From contig OX457031.1 of assembly GCA_949752745.1 (NCBI GenBank), positions 52,978,303-53,042,302 of the forward strand: DNA of 64,000 nucleotides. Direction: 5' to 3'. The stretch is from Protula sp. h YS-2021 (Eukaryota > Annelida > Polychaeta > Sabellida > Serpulidae). Below, piece by piece: positions 42,586 to 53,671 of this stretch. Position 1 is the stretch's first letter. Each line of letters opens with the position of its first letter. Both the position numbers and the translations under genes were made by a program. Under the pieces are notes generated by a model that was given only the letters and a program-made list of their open reading frames with translations, made no database searches and was not told the origin of the DNA.

Positions 42586-44925
42586 CCCCTGCCTTGCCTA
42601 GCCTTCCATCTACGGGCAAGGATGTGTTGCAGGACAGTAGCTCTTTTAGATCGTTTAAGCCAGAAAAAGTATCGCCAAGAGACGAGTCCCTCGTCTCTGA
42701 GCGGTACTTTGGTTGGCTGCTACATGTGCTGCTGGGTATGCTGTCCCTCCGGTTTGTTGTCTCCCGATTGCTTGGGCCTCTTCGGTGGCGGGGACTGCAC
42801 CTGGGAACTGGACCGGGAGTGGTCGGTACAGGATTGTCGTTGCTCCTTGCGCTTTGCTGGTTGGCGGAACGAGGCACGCAACATCCTTGACATCAAAGTG
42901 AAGTCCTGCGACAACGATCTACTCTCCTGGTTTACTCTCTCCATTTCCGCTAGGGGGAACAGTTCTTTCTCACCCAGGATGGGGTGTGTCTTAAGTCGCG
43001 TAGTTCCTTGACGCTTGACCAGCAGTGCTGGAGGAAGACGTCTCGTCTTAAGAATACCATTGACGTCATCAGGAAGGTAGAGATTTCCACGACGTCAGGG
43101 GTGGCCAGAGACAGGCATTCCAAAAACTTAGAGGACGCTGGGTCACTGTGTCGCAGGTTTTCCCACCTTGCCCGTAGTGCTTTTAGAGTGTGGTCCTGAA
43201 AGGACATAATGTTTAAAGCTTGACGGGCCGACGACTTAATGTTCCTGGCGTCTTTTTCTACTAATGGAATGTCTGAATCCGCACGAACTGATGGCATCCA
43301 CACTGTTCTCTGGGTTGGCTGATCCAGTACCTCCATCGGGATCTGGTCGTCCGAGGTACGGTGTGGGCCTGGACGCTTTGAGGCATGAAATCGCGATAAC
43401 GTGCGGCCCTCACAGGCATCCATCTTTTTAAAGTCGTTTGACCGTACCGTCACTGCGTTCGTGATGCCCTCGCTCGTGGATAGGGCAATGGATGAGCCGT
43501 GGTAGGGCAGCGACGTCTGGGAAGTCATCCGAATGGGGGGTTACAGGTAACATTAGCGAGGCGGACTATTTCCTGTATGGCATCTCTAAACGGGACGTCT
43601 TCTGGAGCTATGGACGATGACGTCTGGGAGGGTGTTCCCTCTTCCCTCAGAGATGAGAGGACGGGAGGAGACGGGGTCCTAATCGGACGATGGCCTGCTG
43701 CTGCTGGGTCGTGCCATAGGCGCTGACCACGACCTGGGGAACGTACAGAGTTCATCTCTCGTAGGGGTAAGTGGAAGTGAGTCGGTGCTGAGGGCTCTTG
43801 AGGCACTTCTCCGGCCTCTTCCTCTTCGGACTCTTCCTCTTCCAGCTCTTCCTCACCCTGCTGCAGAGCGTTTGTGGGATGTTCGGTGAGTAACTCCCCC
43901 GAGGGCGTGTAGATCTCTCTCTTCCTATTAGAGGGAATAGATGTTATTTGGGAGGTGTGAGCTTGAAGTAGGTCGTCATCCTCTTCTCTCACCAAATTAG
44001 AAACCTGCCCCGACTGTGCAATGTCTGAAGAATCCTCCTCACCGGGGTCTTCCATCTCACGGTCCAGGACCGGACCCAAGGGGGGGGGTGGGTCGCGGGA
44101 ATTGAACGCTAGGGGAAGTGGTTCCGGTGGGGGACGAGAAACTGGCCGACGGTGCAAGCTTTCTGCTTGGGGTCAATTTTGTCTCTTGCTCTTTAACTGA
44201 GCTTTGCAAGTCCTGGATCTGGCGTTGAAGTTGTGTCTGTAAAGCCAGTATCGCCGACAAATTCACTGAGTTACCCGTGGAGGGAGGCAAAATTGGCGGA
44301 TCCAGTTGGGGGTACAGATCCTCTGGCGCTGGTATGCCCAGTTGACCGGGATAGACGTGAAGGCAGATCCCGTAGCGGTATGTACAGCAGTTATTTGCCT
44401 TTCCGCGGGGCAAAGCTTTTTCTCCGATCCTGACCCTTCCTTCTCAGAGTCCGGTCGGTCAGCGGACCAGGCGTTACGTAAAGCCGTGCGCTCGACGCCT
44501 CCTTCTATGTCCAGTTCAGCTACTCTCTCTGGGAAGTCTCTGGATGGCTTTGGCTTTTTGCGTTTGCGTTTAGTGCCCGCTGTACCTGACTCTGCTCCGG
44601 TATCCAAACGGATGGGTGTTGACACCTGCTGTAAAATCACTGAACTCGCCTTTTCCATTGTTCTAGAGGTGTAGCCCGGTGCAATGAAAATGGAAGGGGG
44701 TTTGCGTCTGCTCCTTCTACGGTCGTTCTTTGCCCTGTTCCTGTAAATTGCCCGCCACTCTCTGTGGGTTAACTGGTCACACTCAGGGCAGGTATTTGCC
44801 TCCACACACAACGCCAGGCCCCGATCGCTTCTGCAGCCATCGCACACTGAATGAGGATTGAACAAGGTGGGCGGGTGTGAACACGGCAATTCCTTCGTGT
44901 TCGACCGTAGGATGGCCTCTGTCAT
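42553..44925 (-). pseudogene. DIRS copy 2 gag-like region, several frameshifts
   Basis: The ATG at 44925 opens a frame with the conserved cysteine knuckle (CDGC, CPEC). The frame then shifts near 44260-44410, 44060-44160, 43525 and 42950. An acidic linker (GEEELEEEESEEEEAGE) and the C-terminal block (EDVPFRDAIQEI, SFQDHTLKALRARWENLR) correspond to copy 1. Where copy 1 has its premature stop, copy 2 remains open. Confidence 0.8.
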
Positions 44926-45114
44926 GTCTGAAAAGCAAGCAGAAAAAACAGTCCATAAGAGACTGCATCAGTGAATACAAGGCAACAGCTACAATCAACG
45001 CTTAGGCTATCGCTCTCAGTGATATGCAGTGCTTTAAATTGAATTACATCATCTAAATTAACCGCAATGTTGATAATTAAGATGAACAAAGGCGAAAAAC
45101 TCTTATTTCTAGAA

Positions 45115-45480
45115 CATGCACCCCTATGGGACCATTTTCCCATAGGTCCCACAGTCCCATGCTGCCATATGAGACCATGTTCCCATAAGGACCATATGCC
45201 CCTATGGGAGCGTGAACCCATAGTTCCATGGTACCATTCGGACCCATGTTCGTATGAGACCCATAGTCCCATGTTCTCATGCGTCCCATGGGGACAAGAT
45301 CCCATGCGGAGGATTGGGACGTCCCGTAAGCCCGTAATAACCAGTATGGGAATACGTGGGATTACGGTCCCTGTGGTCACGTGAGCCGTTGCCATGGTCC
45401 CCAAAAGGGGCCTACGGTGGGACTATGCCCGTTTTGAGACCAATAACGGGCGTGTGGTCCCAAGGGTGCCACAAGCTCGA
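45115..45480. repeat. CCCATA/ATGGGA word-rich leader of DIRS copy 2
   Basis: Irregularly spaced CCCAT and ATGGG words every 10-25 bases lie between the gag start and the right end. It is compositionally like 6630-6900 in copy 1. Confidence 0.7.
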
Positions 45481-46088
45481 AAAAACGTCTCAAAACAGCT
45501 TTTTTCGCCCGGACAAAATTCTGTCTTGCAGGGCTTGCAGATACAAGATAGAAAAAGGCCTATTTGGAGTGCAAGCTTTAGCAAAAACCGGCCATTCCTG
45601 CTATGGCACGGTAAGCTGTAAAAGCTTCGAGTCTGAGCAGGCAATGCGAACTGCTAAGACTCGAAACAACTCCTGAGGGTGTGTGCTGGAACCGGTGCGT
45701 GCAAATACTCGATCTTGCAGCTTCTGGTGGAGAAAAAAGGCACACTTCTCGGGACTATCGACATGTCACCGCTTACGTGCAAACTCAAATTCTGCCAGAC
45801 CGAAGTTACAAGTGCTGCATTTGCCTAGAAACTGAACCAAATTTATCCAACTTCCAGAGAATGATAAAGTAGTCCTTTATTAGTTAAATAAACTAAATAA
45901 AAAGCAAATCCGCACCTTTCCACTAGTTCCCCAACGAAAAATTCGTGGAGCACACATTGTCAATCATGACGAAATACCAGAGGATTCCCTCATTTTGATT
46001 GTTTGATGGATGGATGGCGGGGTAGGCTATTCTGCAGACACAAAAAAGTTTGTTTCTATTCTGCGTGAAAGGGTTAAAACCGAAAGGG

Positions 46089-46139
46089 AACCCATCTAAA
46101 AGTGGAGATAAGAGAATTCAAAGCTTTTGCGAAATAAAA
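46089..46139. repeat. Right inverted terminal repeat of DIRS copy 2
   Basis: AACCCATCTAAAAGTGGAGA then TAAGAGAATTCAAAGCTTTT and GCGAAATAAAA. It pairs with 38866-38915 and matches 7582-7629 of copy 1. Confidence 0.88.
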
Positions 46140-46784
46140 TGATAAATTAAGCGAATTAAAAAAATACAGGAGGATCAACTAGACATACCGAAGTTTATCA
46201 CATCCAAATTTCTAGCCCTAACGGTCTCTGACCAGTTCCACGAACAAACGGAAAAAAACGAAAAAAAAAACATGCCATAAGTGGGGCTAAAATTTTTGTA
46301 CAAATTCAATACATTAGGGGATTTTGGCAAATCCTCAAGTGTGAAAAAAATTGTGTAAACTCTACTGTATGTTAGAGTAGCTTTATCTTCTTGAGAAATA
46401 TACGCACGCTTCTCACTGGTGGCTCAGGTCATGTTTCTTGGCAGTAAGGCAGACAACGTTCGAGCGATTTAGTATACTGTAATATTACACGGCTAATTAC
46501 GTCTATAAATAGAATAATTGGTGCGTTAATTGATATCCTGTGTACACACAACTGGCGGTTTTATGTCCTTGTGTGAACACTGCAAACAGTCGTTAGCCTT
46601 CTGTGATTATACGAAGGACCCAGAAGCAAGAGCGGTCTGTTTGCACTCTACAGGATAATTGTCTCTGGTGAAACAATAAATAAATCATATGTGGTGCAAT
46701 GAGGGTTGTTTTTATGACATTGAGCTTTTATCCCGTCACGATGCACAGATAGACTCTCTAATTTTAAATTATGTTATATTCGAA

Positions 46785-48378
46785 ATGAATTTTGATTTGA
46801 TTGGGATAATATACAGGCTAGTGTGGAGTGAAATATTTACCGTATTGTTATTGTTAACACAAGGTAAGATGTGTAAAGTAGTTAATTGATTCTTTAAAAG
46901 AAAACAAAATTACAAATCATAATATTGATAACTTTGATAATGAAATTATCCTTATCCGTTCATATTTTATCACCATTTTTAATAGCTTCGTTTTATGACT
47001 ATATTTTGATTGACAGTTCTGTCGACATCGCCGTGCGTGAGTGACTGCACCGGTCTGGCTGCTGGCAATTACCAGTCGTGCACCACTTGCGACGGCTACG
47101 TGGCCTGTGGACCTGGCGGCACTCTCTATAATATGAACTGCCCCGTAGGTCTCGTCTGGGATGACACAGTATGTCAGTTATACGACATAATTACTGAATT
47201 TTTTTCCAAAAGAAAGAAAAGTAGCTAATATTGTATTGCTTAATTTTGAAAAGGAAAAAAATGAGGAAAAATACGTTCTACCTAATAGCACATTTTTACA
47301 GATTATTTGATATTCAGTGATTACCGTTGGTATGTATTTAACACAGTGGCGGATCAAAGGAGGCGAGGGCGTTCAGGGGTTGCAACCCCGCTCCCGCCCC
47401 CTCCCATTTCCTGGTAAACCCTATGCGTCGGGAGGTATATTGTAGTTAACTCATCTCCCCCCCCCCCCCCATCTTGACAAAAACCTCTATCCTCCAGTCA
47501 GAATTTTGTTCTGGACAGTACAGGTCTGATAATCTCTCTCACTCCATTGTTCGGGACAGTACAGTTCTGATAATCTCTCTCACTGCATTGCTCGGGACAG
47601 TACAGTTCTGATAACCTCTCCATTTCAGTCACGGCTTTGCGTGTACACGTCAACCACGTGTTTTGAAAGCAATTTACCCGCTACCGTATCGCCTCTGACT
47701 ACCATACAGACAGATCCAAGTTCTACTTATCTCAGCCATGGAATCCCAACAACTACAGCAGCCATTGCAGATTCTAGTGAAGTCAGTGGTTTGGTTAGCA
47801 GCACCATCAACACTTACACATCCACGATGCATACTGCAGAAACAATACCCTCATCAGCAGATCCTTACACGCCCATACCAACTCAAGATTATACAACTGA
47901 AAATGTCATAATAGAATCCAGTGAAACTCACATAGGATATATGACGACTTTCAGTAATGATGGGTCGTCCCAAAGAGCAACTCAATCGGATTTAGATTCT
48001 ACTGCTGAACATACTGTCATTGAGACAACTCTAGATTCTAGCCACCTCAGCAGTGCGAGTACTCTTGACATATCGGCGCCTCACACAGTAGAATCTAGTT
48101 CAGTATCAGTGTTATCCACCCACGTGACTAGCCACGGCGATATGGAATATTCCGTGGTTTCAGGACACAGCGTTCAAGTGACAGAAAACCAAAGTACGCG
48201 CTATGAGGAAATCACTTCCGTGACACCCTCAGCCGGATGTCACGTCATACCCATTTGGTATAACATTGTTATTATAGAGAGAACATCAACCAGTGTTGTT
48301 TATAAATGTCAATCCGGTTTCCAGTTTGACAAAAATGGTAAGTCTAACATTTTGATAATTGAAACTATTGTATTTTAT

Positions 48379-48413
<35 letters not shown>

Positions 48414-49460
48414 AATGTTACGTTTATCAAACTTTATATATGTATTTCTCAGATCTTTTCTAAAATATAAAATTTAGTTGAATTACAAATCAGTCACAAC
48501 TCAGATGGATTGGTTGTGACTCAGAAGGCTTTGTTTTGTAGACAATGGCAGAAAATTCACAGACTGCATCCGTGGCACATGGAATCCAGAATTCAGACAG
48601 TGTATTGGTGAGTATAAACCTACATATTCTAAAATATCTGAGTCTTTTACATTATCTAAAATAGGTTAACTTTTTCACTTTATTGTCACGTGATGGAAAT
48701 GGAAACATTGCCGATGAAGTTTAACTTGTGTGACTTAGTATTAAATGACAGAAAAATAACTGGGTGTTGTGAAAATTAGAGAATTATCAATTCCTGTTAA
48801 AAGTAAGGACATTTTTTTATGGCGGGAGGGGGAGAGGAGAGGAGGGGGTCGTCGTTAATATGATTGAACCATAAAGGTATCCTGCAATAATCACACAACA
48901 TCATACGTGAATTAACCATTAAACTTACTGAAATGGGAAGATTTTGGGTCGTTGCACCGATTGTGCCACACTTTGCGGCGATCGCAAAAAACCAGAGCGA
49001 GGTAATCAAGGGGCGATACCCGTTTTTACGGATCATATTAACGATGAGCGCCCATAAACGGTCCTTTGGCCGCCATATTCCTTCTATTTATAGAAACTGA
49101 CGAATGGCGGATTCTCCAAAAACACTATCAGGAAGGAAAAAAAACAAGCTTTTTAAAAATGTTGCGTCTCTATAACTTCAAATTCTGGCACGAATCTTGC
49201 TATCTTATTATCTTATCTTGTTATCTTGTTATCAGTAATAATCACCAGGTATGATTGAAATTTCTTATGTTGTAGCGATGGCGGCAACTGACCTTGACCC
49301 AAGCTTTAAGAAGCCGAAAGAAGCACCACTGGCCGAAGTGTTCGGCTACGTCGGCCTCGTTTTCGTATTAACGGAGTTCTTACTCATTTTGATCATGGAC
49401 CTATCTCACTGTAAAACCTATTGTTCTACCTCCAGAAGAAATAAGAAAAACAGACAATAG
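46785..49460 (+). CDS. CBM14 chitin-binding, mucin-like, sushi-domain membrane protein (CBM-D)
   Basis: Five exons: 46785-46863, 47017-47168, 47629-48337, 48542-48607 and 49276-49460. They join in frame to 396 residues. The order is the same as in CBM-C: signal peptide (IFTVLLLLTQ), one CBM14 domain (DCTG, SCTTCDGYVACG, MNCPVGLVWDD, RLCVYTSTTC), a longer Ser/Thr-rich mucin segment, one sushi/CCP module (CHVIPIWYNIVI, VVYKCQSGFQF, DCIRGTWNPEFRQC), a transmembrane helix (VGLVFVLTEFLLILIM) and a basic tail. Exons 2 (152 bp) and 4 (66 bp) equal CBM-C in length. The motif EAPLAEVFGYVG before the helix is shared (EAPHAQVFGGVG in CBM-C). Upstream ATGs exist at 46689; 46785 was chosen because it starts the hydrophobic signal. 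Function as in CBM-C, inferred. Confidence 0.86.
47490..47628 (+). repeat. About 48-bp triplicated tract ending at the CBM-D exon 3 acceptor
   Basis: Three units of GGACAGTACAGTTCTGATAA then TCTCTCTCACTGCATTG occur, the last merging into CTCTCCATTTCAG, the acceptor. The array supplies the pyrimidine tract. Confidence 0.85.
48380..48412. repeat. Poly-A tract in CBM-D intron 3
   Basis: An uninterrupted run of about 31 A lies shortly after the exon 3 donor. Confidence 0.95.
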
Positions 49461-49599
49461 GATTAAGCGTAAAGATACCTGTGTTATGACGTCATGTACT
49501 GTAGATAAACATCTTGGCTTACCACAGTAGATAAAATTCGCTTACAAGCTTCGCTCAAAGACTGTTTACTGGTTACTAGTAGTTTATAGTCTTTGCTTC

Positions 49600-50330
49600 G
49601 CTGTAAAAGCTTGACATCGCTAAAAACAAACCTCCCGGTAAACATTGCGACGTTGCAACAGCGTTATATAGACGTCGGGTTTTGGGATTTAATGGGAGTC
49701 GATACAACGTCGACTGCCCGACATTGCCTGGACGTTGATTATCCGATGTCTAACCATCGTTGCTGGAAGGCTACAAATGTAACTCAAAACAGCGTCTATC
49801 TCCCGGGCATTGTAAAGACGTTGGGAAAGCGACGTTGTATAGACATTGAAAAAATATTAGTAGAGAAATGCAATCTAGGCACCGACAATCACACTGTGAT
49901 CAACCCTCCGTAACAGTACCCCCCCCCCCCCCCCACCCATCATTAAGTAACACGGGATATTTATGAATATTTTTCAGGCGTAAGCGAGAAAACAAAAACT
50001 TGCGTGCTCGCATTTTACTTTCTCGTTCTTGTCTTTATGCAAACTAACCCATCATGGTTACCAATTCTGGTGGTTATAATAATGAACAGAATGTTTTTCG
50101 GTCTCTGTCCAACCTCGATTTTTCTATGTCTATTCAACGTTGCACCAAAGACGATGATTAAAGCTCCCCAAACGTTTCAATTGCGACTAAAAGTAACGTC
50201 TAAACAACGTTGCTTATCCATGATCTAGTCAACGTTGTTTCAAAGACATTGTTAAGACATTGACTATTATTATTGTCGTGGTTTGGTCTGGTCGACGTTG
50301 CAACCCCAAATCGACGTCTACTGGGATAGA
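49600..50330. repeat. CAACGTTG/GACGTTG-rich degenerate repeat
   Basis: Irregular units of 30-50 bp contain GACGTTG, CAACGTTG or AACGTCG, for example ACGTCTAAACAACGTTGC and CTAGTCAACGTTG. The palindromic core suggests an old dispersed element expanded by tandem duplication. A poly-C tract at 49919-49935 interrupts it. Confidence 0.55.
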
Positions 50331-51239
50331 TTATGTGTAGTGTATGTGTAGTTTACGTACAGTTTGGGCGTGGCAACAAATACAACTACTCACCAGATTA
50401 TAATCACAAGCCTTTTCTCTATGGTAAACATAAGTAAATAGATACTGATATTTTATGATTCTGTGGGTGCTGCAGCAGAATTTTAAATAAAGAAGCATTT
50501 ATATGCAGAGATTAGATTCACCAAAAAAGTTATGAAAGAAACGTGTTCATGTCGCACCGAGGTCTTAAGCGAGTGGCTTCAGAATTTAGTCCCGGTCTTA
50601 TTTGACACGTTTCTTTCTTTCATTTTTTATTTATTTATTTGTTAAGTTTTTTTGCTTCTTTTTTTCGATTGGCCGGCGGGGGGGGGGGGGGGGAGGGGGT
50701 TGGGATGGGATTGTGCTGCGAGCCTCTATTGGGAAAAGTGTCTGATCCCTACAAAACGCTAAACCTCAGGTAATTTGATGCACATGTGCTGCAGTTTTAT
50801 AACCCGCTAAAAAGTACCAAGTGCGCAAGTTATTTCCGGTCTGATGTAGAAACTTGATCATTTGTTACGTTGAGATATTAGCTCGACCGTTCGGGAGTCC
50901 TGTTTTAAACTGCTGCTTGGGTTTTATATACTTAAGACACTGAGTTCACATGCACCCATAAAAGCATTTATATATTCAGCAATGTGGATGCCAAATAATT
51001 CACATACCTTCAGGTTAAATATTTATCTGAGCCATTTTTTTCGCGCTGCTATGAAATACTATTTAGCTATTTTTTTTTTAAATATTAGTTGTGTTCCAGC
51101 GATTACACCGGTCAAACATAACAAGTTCCCTGTCCTAGTATCAACATTTGCGACTGGAATGATACAATAAATACCCGTCACTTATTGCTTTCAGGATTTT
51201 AAAAGATAAAATGTCCTTAGCTCTAACAGCAGAGAGAAA

Positions 51240-51281
<42 letters not shown>

Positions 51282-51450
51282 AATTGAGTGAGCGAGAGAG
51301 AGAAAGAGAGTGAGAAGCAGAAGGAGGGAGAGAAGGCGAGAGCGTGAAGAGAGAAAGAGAAAGATAGAGAAAGATAGAAAGAGTCAAGGACCAACACATA
51401 CACAGCGAACGAGAAAGTGAGAGAGGGGTAGAGAGGGAGAAAGAGAGACC

Positions 51451-51518
<68 letters not shown>

Positions 51519-51610
51519 CGGTGAGGGAGGGAAGGGAAGGGAGGGAGGGAGGGACGTTGTGGCGGACGGGCGGGCGAACGGACGGACAGACGGACGGACT
51601 GAGTAAGGAA
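51240..51610. repeat. GT, GA and GGAC simple-sequence tract
   Basis: A GT run (51240-51262) is followed by long GA-rich purine tracts (pure GA at about 51455-51512), GGGA units and GGACGGAC units to 51600. Translations of this region are low-complexity shadows. Confidence 0.92.
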
Positions 51611-52732
51611 AGCATCACACACCTAATTCAGATTTCCACTTCTTGACTGTCGCTGGCTCCAGCGAATGGTTCTCACCGGGCGAAAAGTTATCGGCATTCC
51701 AGCACGAATGTGGTGCCGGCAGATAGTTTCCCTTGCGCGAATAGTTCTCCCTGAGTTTTTCGACATTAATTGGATTCGCCGTCTCCGGTTTTTCCAGTAG
51801 CATTGAAACTGAAGCACCCCACTCAAGATTAGCATGGATTACTCGAATTACAATTGTTATGCTATAGAGCAGTGTTGAAACTATACCAAAATAGGACTAA
51901 CCTAGAAAATAATCGCCTTAAACCGCCATTTTTGGCAGCACTGAAACGGAGCATCTTGTTCATCGGGATCAGATTATATAAATTGCACAATTATCATACG
52001 ACAAAATGGAATTAATCTTACCTCATAAATATAAAAGATAAAACAACAGATATGAATTCATAAAAATATGCATCAAGGTATTCTTCAGCAACTGGCGTGT
52101 GTAATGTGAAAGTTGTAAATATGCAACCAGTTCGTGGCACACTGTTTACTCAAGGTAGTAACAACCTCGCAAATGGCTTACCCAATTTACCCGTGCCAAA
52201 AGTTCTCACCCCTCAGTCAGGGATTACGTCACGGTATAGAACTTATATAATGGAGGTGAGAACTTTTCGCCCAGGGAACTGTCTGCCCGGAGCACCGGCC
52301 ATTAACATAGCACATGAAAAAAGAAGTGACCCGGCCGGGTGAAAAAATTTCGAAAAAAGCTTCCATGTCGGGTCTGACACGTCAGAGTTCTCACATGACG
52401 CCCACCTCGTCATGTCACGTTTGCCACTCTTCCCTCTCTCGCTGACCGCACATTGTCATGGTACCTCACACTTGACACTTCACATTTGAGTTGTCACGCC
52501 TGGCACGTCACACTTGATACGTCACACTCAACACGTCACACTTTATCTCTGTACTCAATACCTCACTTCCGATACTTACTGGCAGATTTCATAAACTACA
52601 GAAAGGTCCACGAGATCCAAATAAATAAATAAATAAATAAATAATAAAAATAAACTAGAAATGTGTCCTGGAGGAACACGAATGACGCCCTGAGCGAAAT
52701 TTTAAGTGAAGAATTTGTATTTGGTATTTATA

Positions 52733-53312
52733 GACAGAAATCGCTAGCACAAGTTCGTTACACGAAACTTCAAGCTTTTCATTAAATATCACTGAAAAAT
52801 TGCCTGAGTTCAGACACTCACCACGGCCTGATCCATCGGTCGATTTCAGTCAAAAGGGGAGGTGCACATCTTCAGTGTATATCTAATCATTTCCAATGGC
52901 TTTGGGATTTATAGGTGCAAATCCCTAGCGCAAGTTCATTACACAAAACTTCAAGCTGTTCATCAAATATGACTGAAATATTGTCTAAGTTCATACACTC
53001 ACCACGGTCTAACTCAAAAGCCTATTTCGGTCAAAAGAGGAGGTGCATATCTTCAATATACATCTAACCACTTCCAATAGCTTTGGTTTTGTAGACAGCA
53101 ATCGCTAGCACAAGTTCATTACACCAAACTTCAAGCTGTTCATTAAATATGCCTGAAAAATTGCCTAAGTTCAGACACTCACCACGGCGTGACCCATCGG
53201 TCGGTTTCGGTCAAAAGGGGAGGTGCACATCTTCATTGAATATCTAATCATTTCCAATGGCTTTGGGATTTATAAGTGCAAATCCCTAGCGCAAGTTCAT
53301 CACAAAACCTTG
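52733..53312. repeat. 180-bp tandem repeat, three full units plus a partial
   Basis: The anchor word ATCGCTAGC/ATCCCTAGC recurs at about 52740, 52921, 53101 and 53281, giving a 180-bp period. Units share CACTCACCACGG, GGTCAAAAGGGGAGGTGCA and CATTTCCAATGGCTTTGG. Units alternate between ATCGCTAGC and ATCCCTAGC forms, suggesting a possible 360-bp higher-order unit. A GGAC microsatellite follows at 53333-53362. Confidence 0.92.
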
Positions 53313-53547
53313 AGCACCCAAAGCGTCACGCACGGACGGACGGACGGATGGACGGACGGACAAAGCAAAAACTATATGACCCTCCGACTAACGTCGTGCA
53401 GGTTATAAAAAGCGCTTCCAATTCTAACTAATATACTTATAACTGGAGGCCAAAGCCTTCACGTTACTCCCGATGTCCCCATTCCCACTTCCACTAACAA
53501 AAATACGCATCAGCAATTAAATAAACCTGTAACACCGCAACAATTTT

Positions 53548-53553
53548 TTTATT
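53548..53553 (-). terminator. Candidate polyadenylation signal of the GH31 gene
   Basis: TTTATT on the plus strand (AATAAA on minus) lies 119 bases beyond the stop codon. A second AATAAA at 53655-53660 is only about 12 bases past the stop and is less likely to be used. Confidence 0.45.
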
Positions 53554-53671
53554 CAATGATGCACAAATCAACATATTTAACCAACCGAGAGATGATTATT
53601 CTACTCCAGGGTAATGTTCATTGTTTAACATGTTTTGCTCAACAACATTTCCCTATTTATTATAAAAAAAA

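Larger units (their letters stand above)
38866..46139 (-). mobile_element. DIRS-like retrotransposon, copy 2 (complete ends, decayed genes)
   Basis: This 7.3-kb element is bounded by inverted terminal repeats 38866-38915 and 46089-46139. It has the same family, gene order and orientation as copy 1. It is more decayed: every coding domain is split among frames. It lies between CP-B and CBM-D, splitting the second CP-CBM block. Because both ends are inside the window, it defines the terminal structure that copy 1 lacks on its left. Confidence 0.9.
49461..53547. other. Intergenic between CBM-D and the GH31 gene
   Basis: No supported gene. The stretch holds a CAACGTTG-rich repeat (49600-50330), a GT/GA tract (51240-51610) and a 180-bp tandem repeat (52733-53312), listed separately. 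GTCACACTTGACAC-like words repeat at 52440-52560. Confidence 0.6.

Noticed and set aside
47344..47470. hAT-type non-autonomous element (CAGTGGCGGATC start)
   Set aside because: The start word resembles known hAT MITE ends, but no matching second terminus or target duplication could be found.
51191..51622. Serine/leucine-rich minus-strand protein
   Set aside because: It is a translation of GA and GT simple repeats with no conserved motif.
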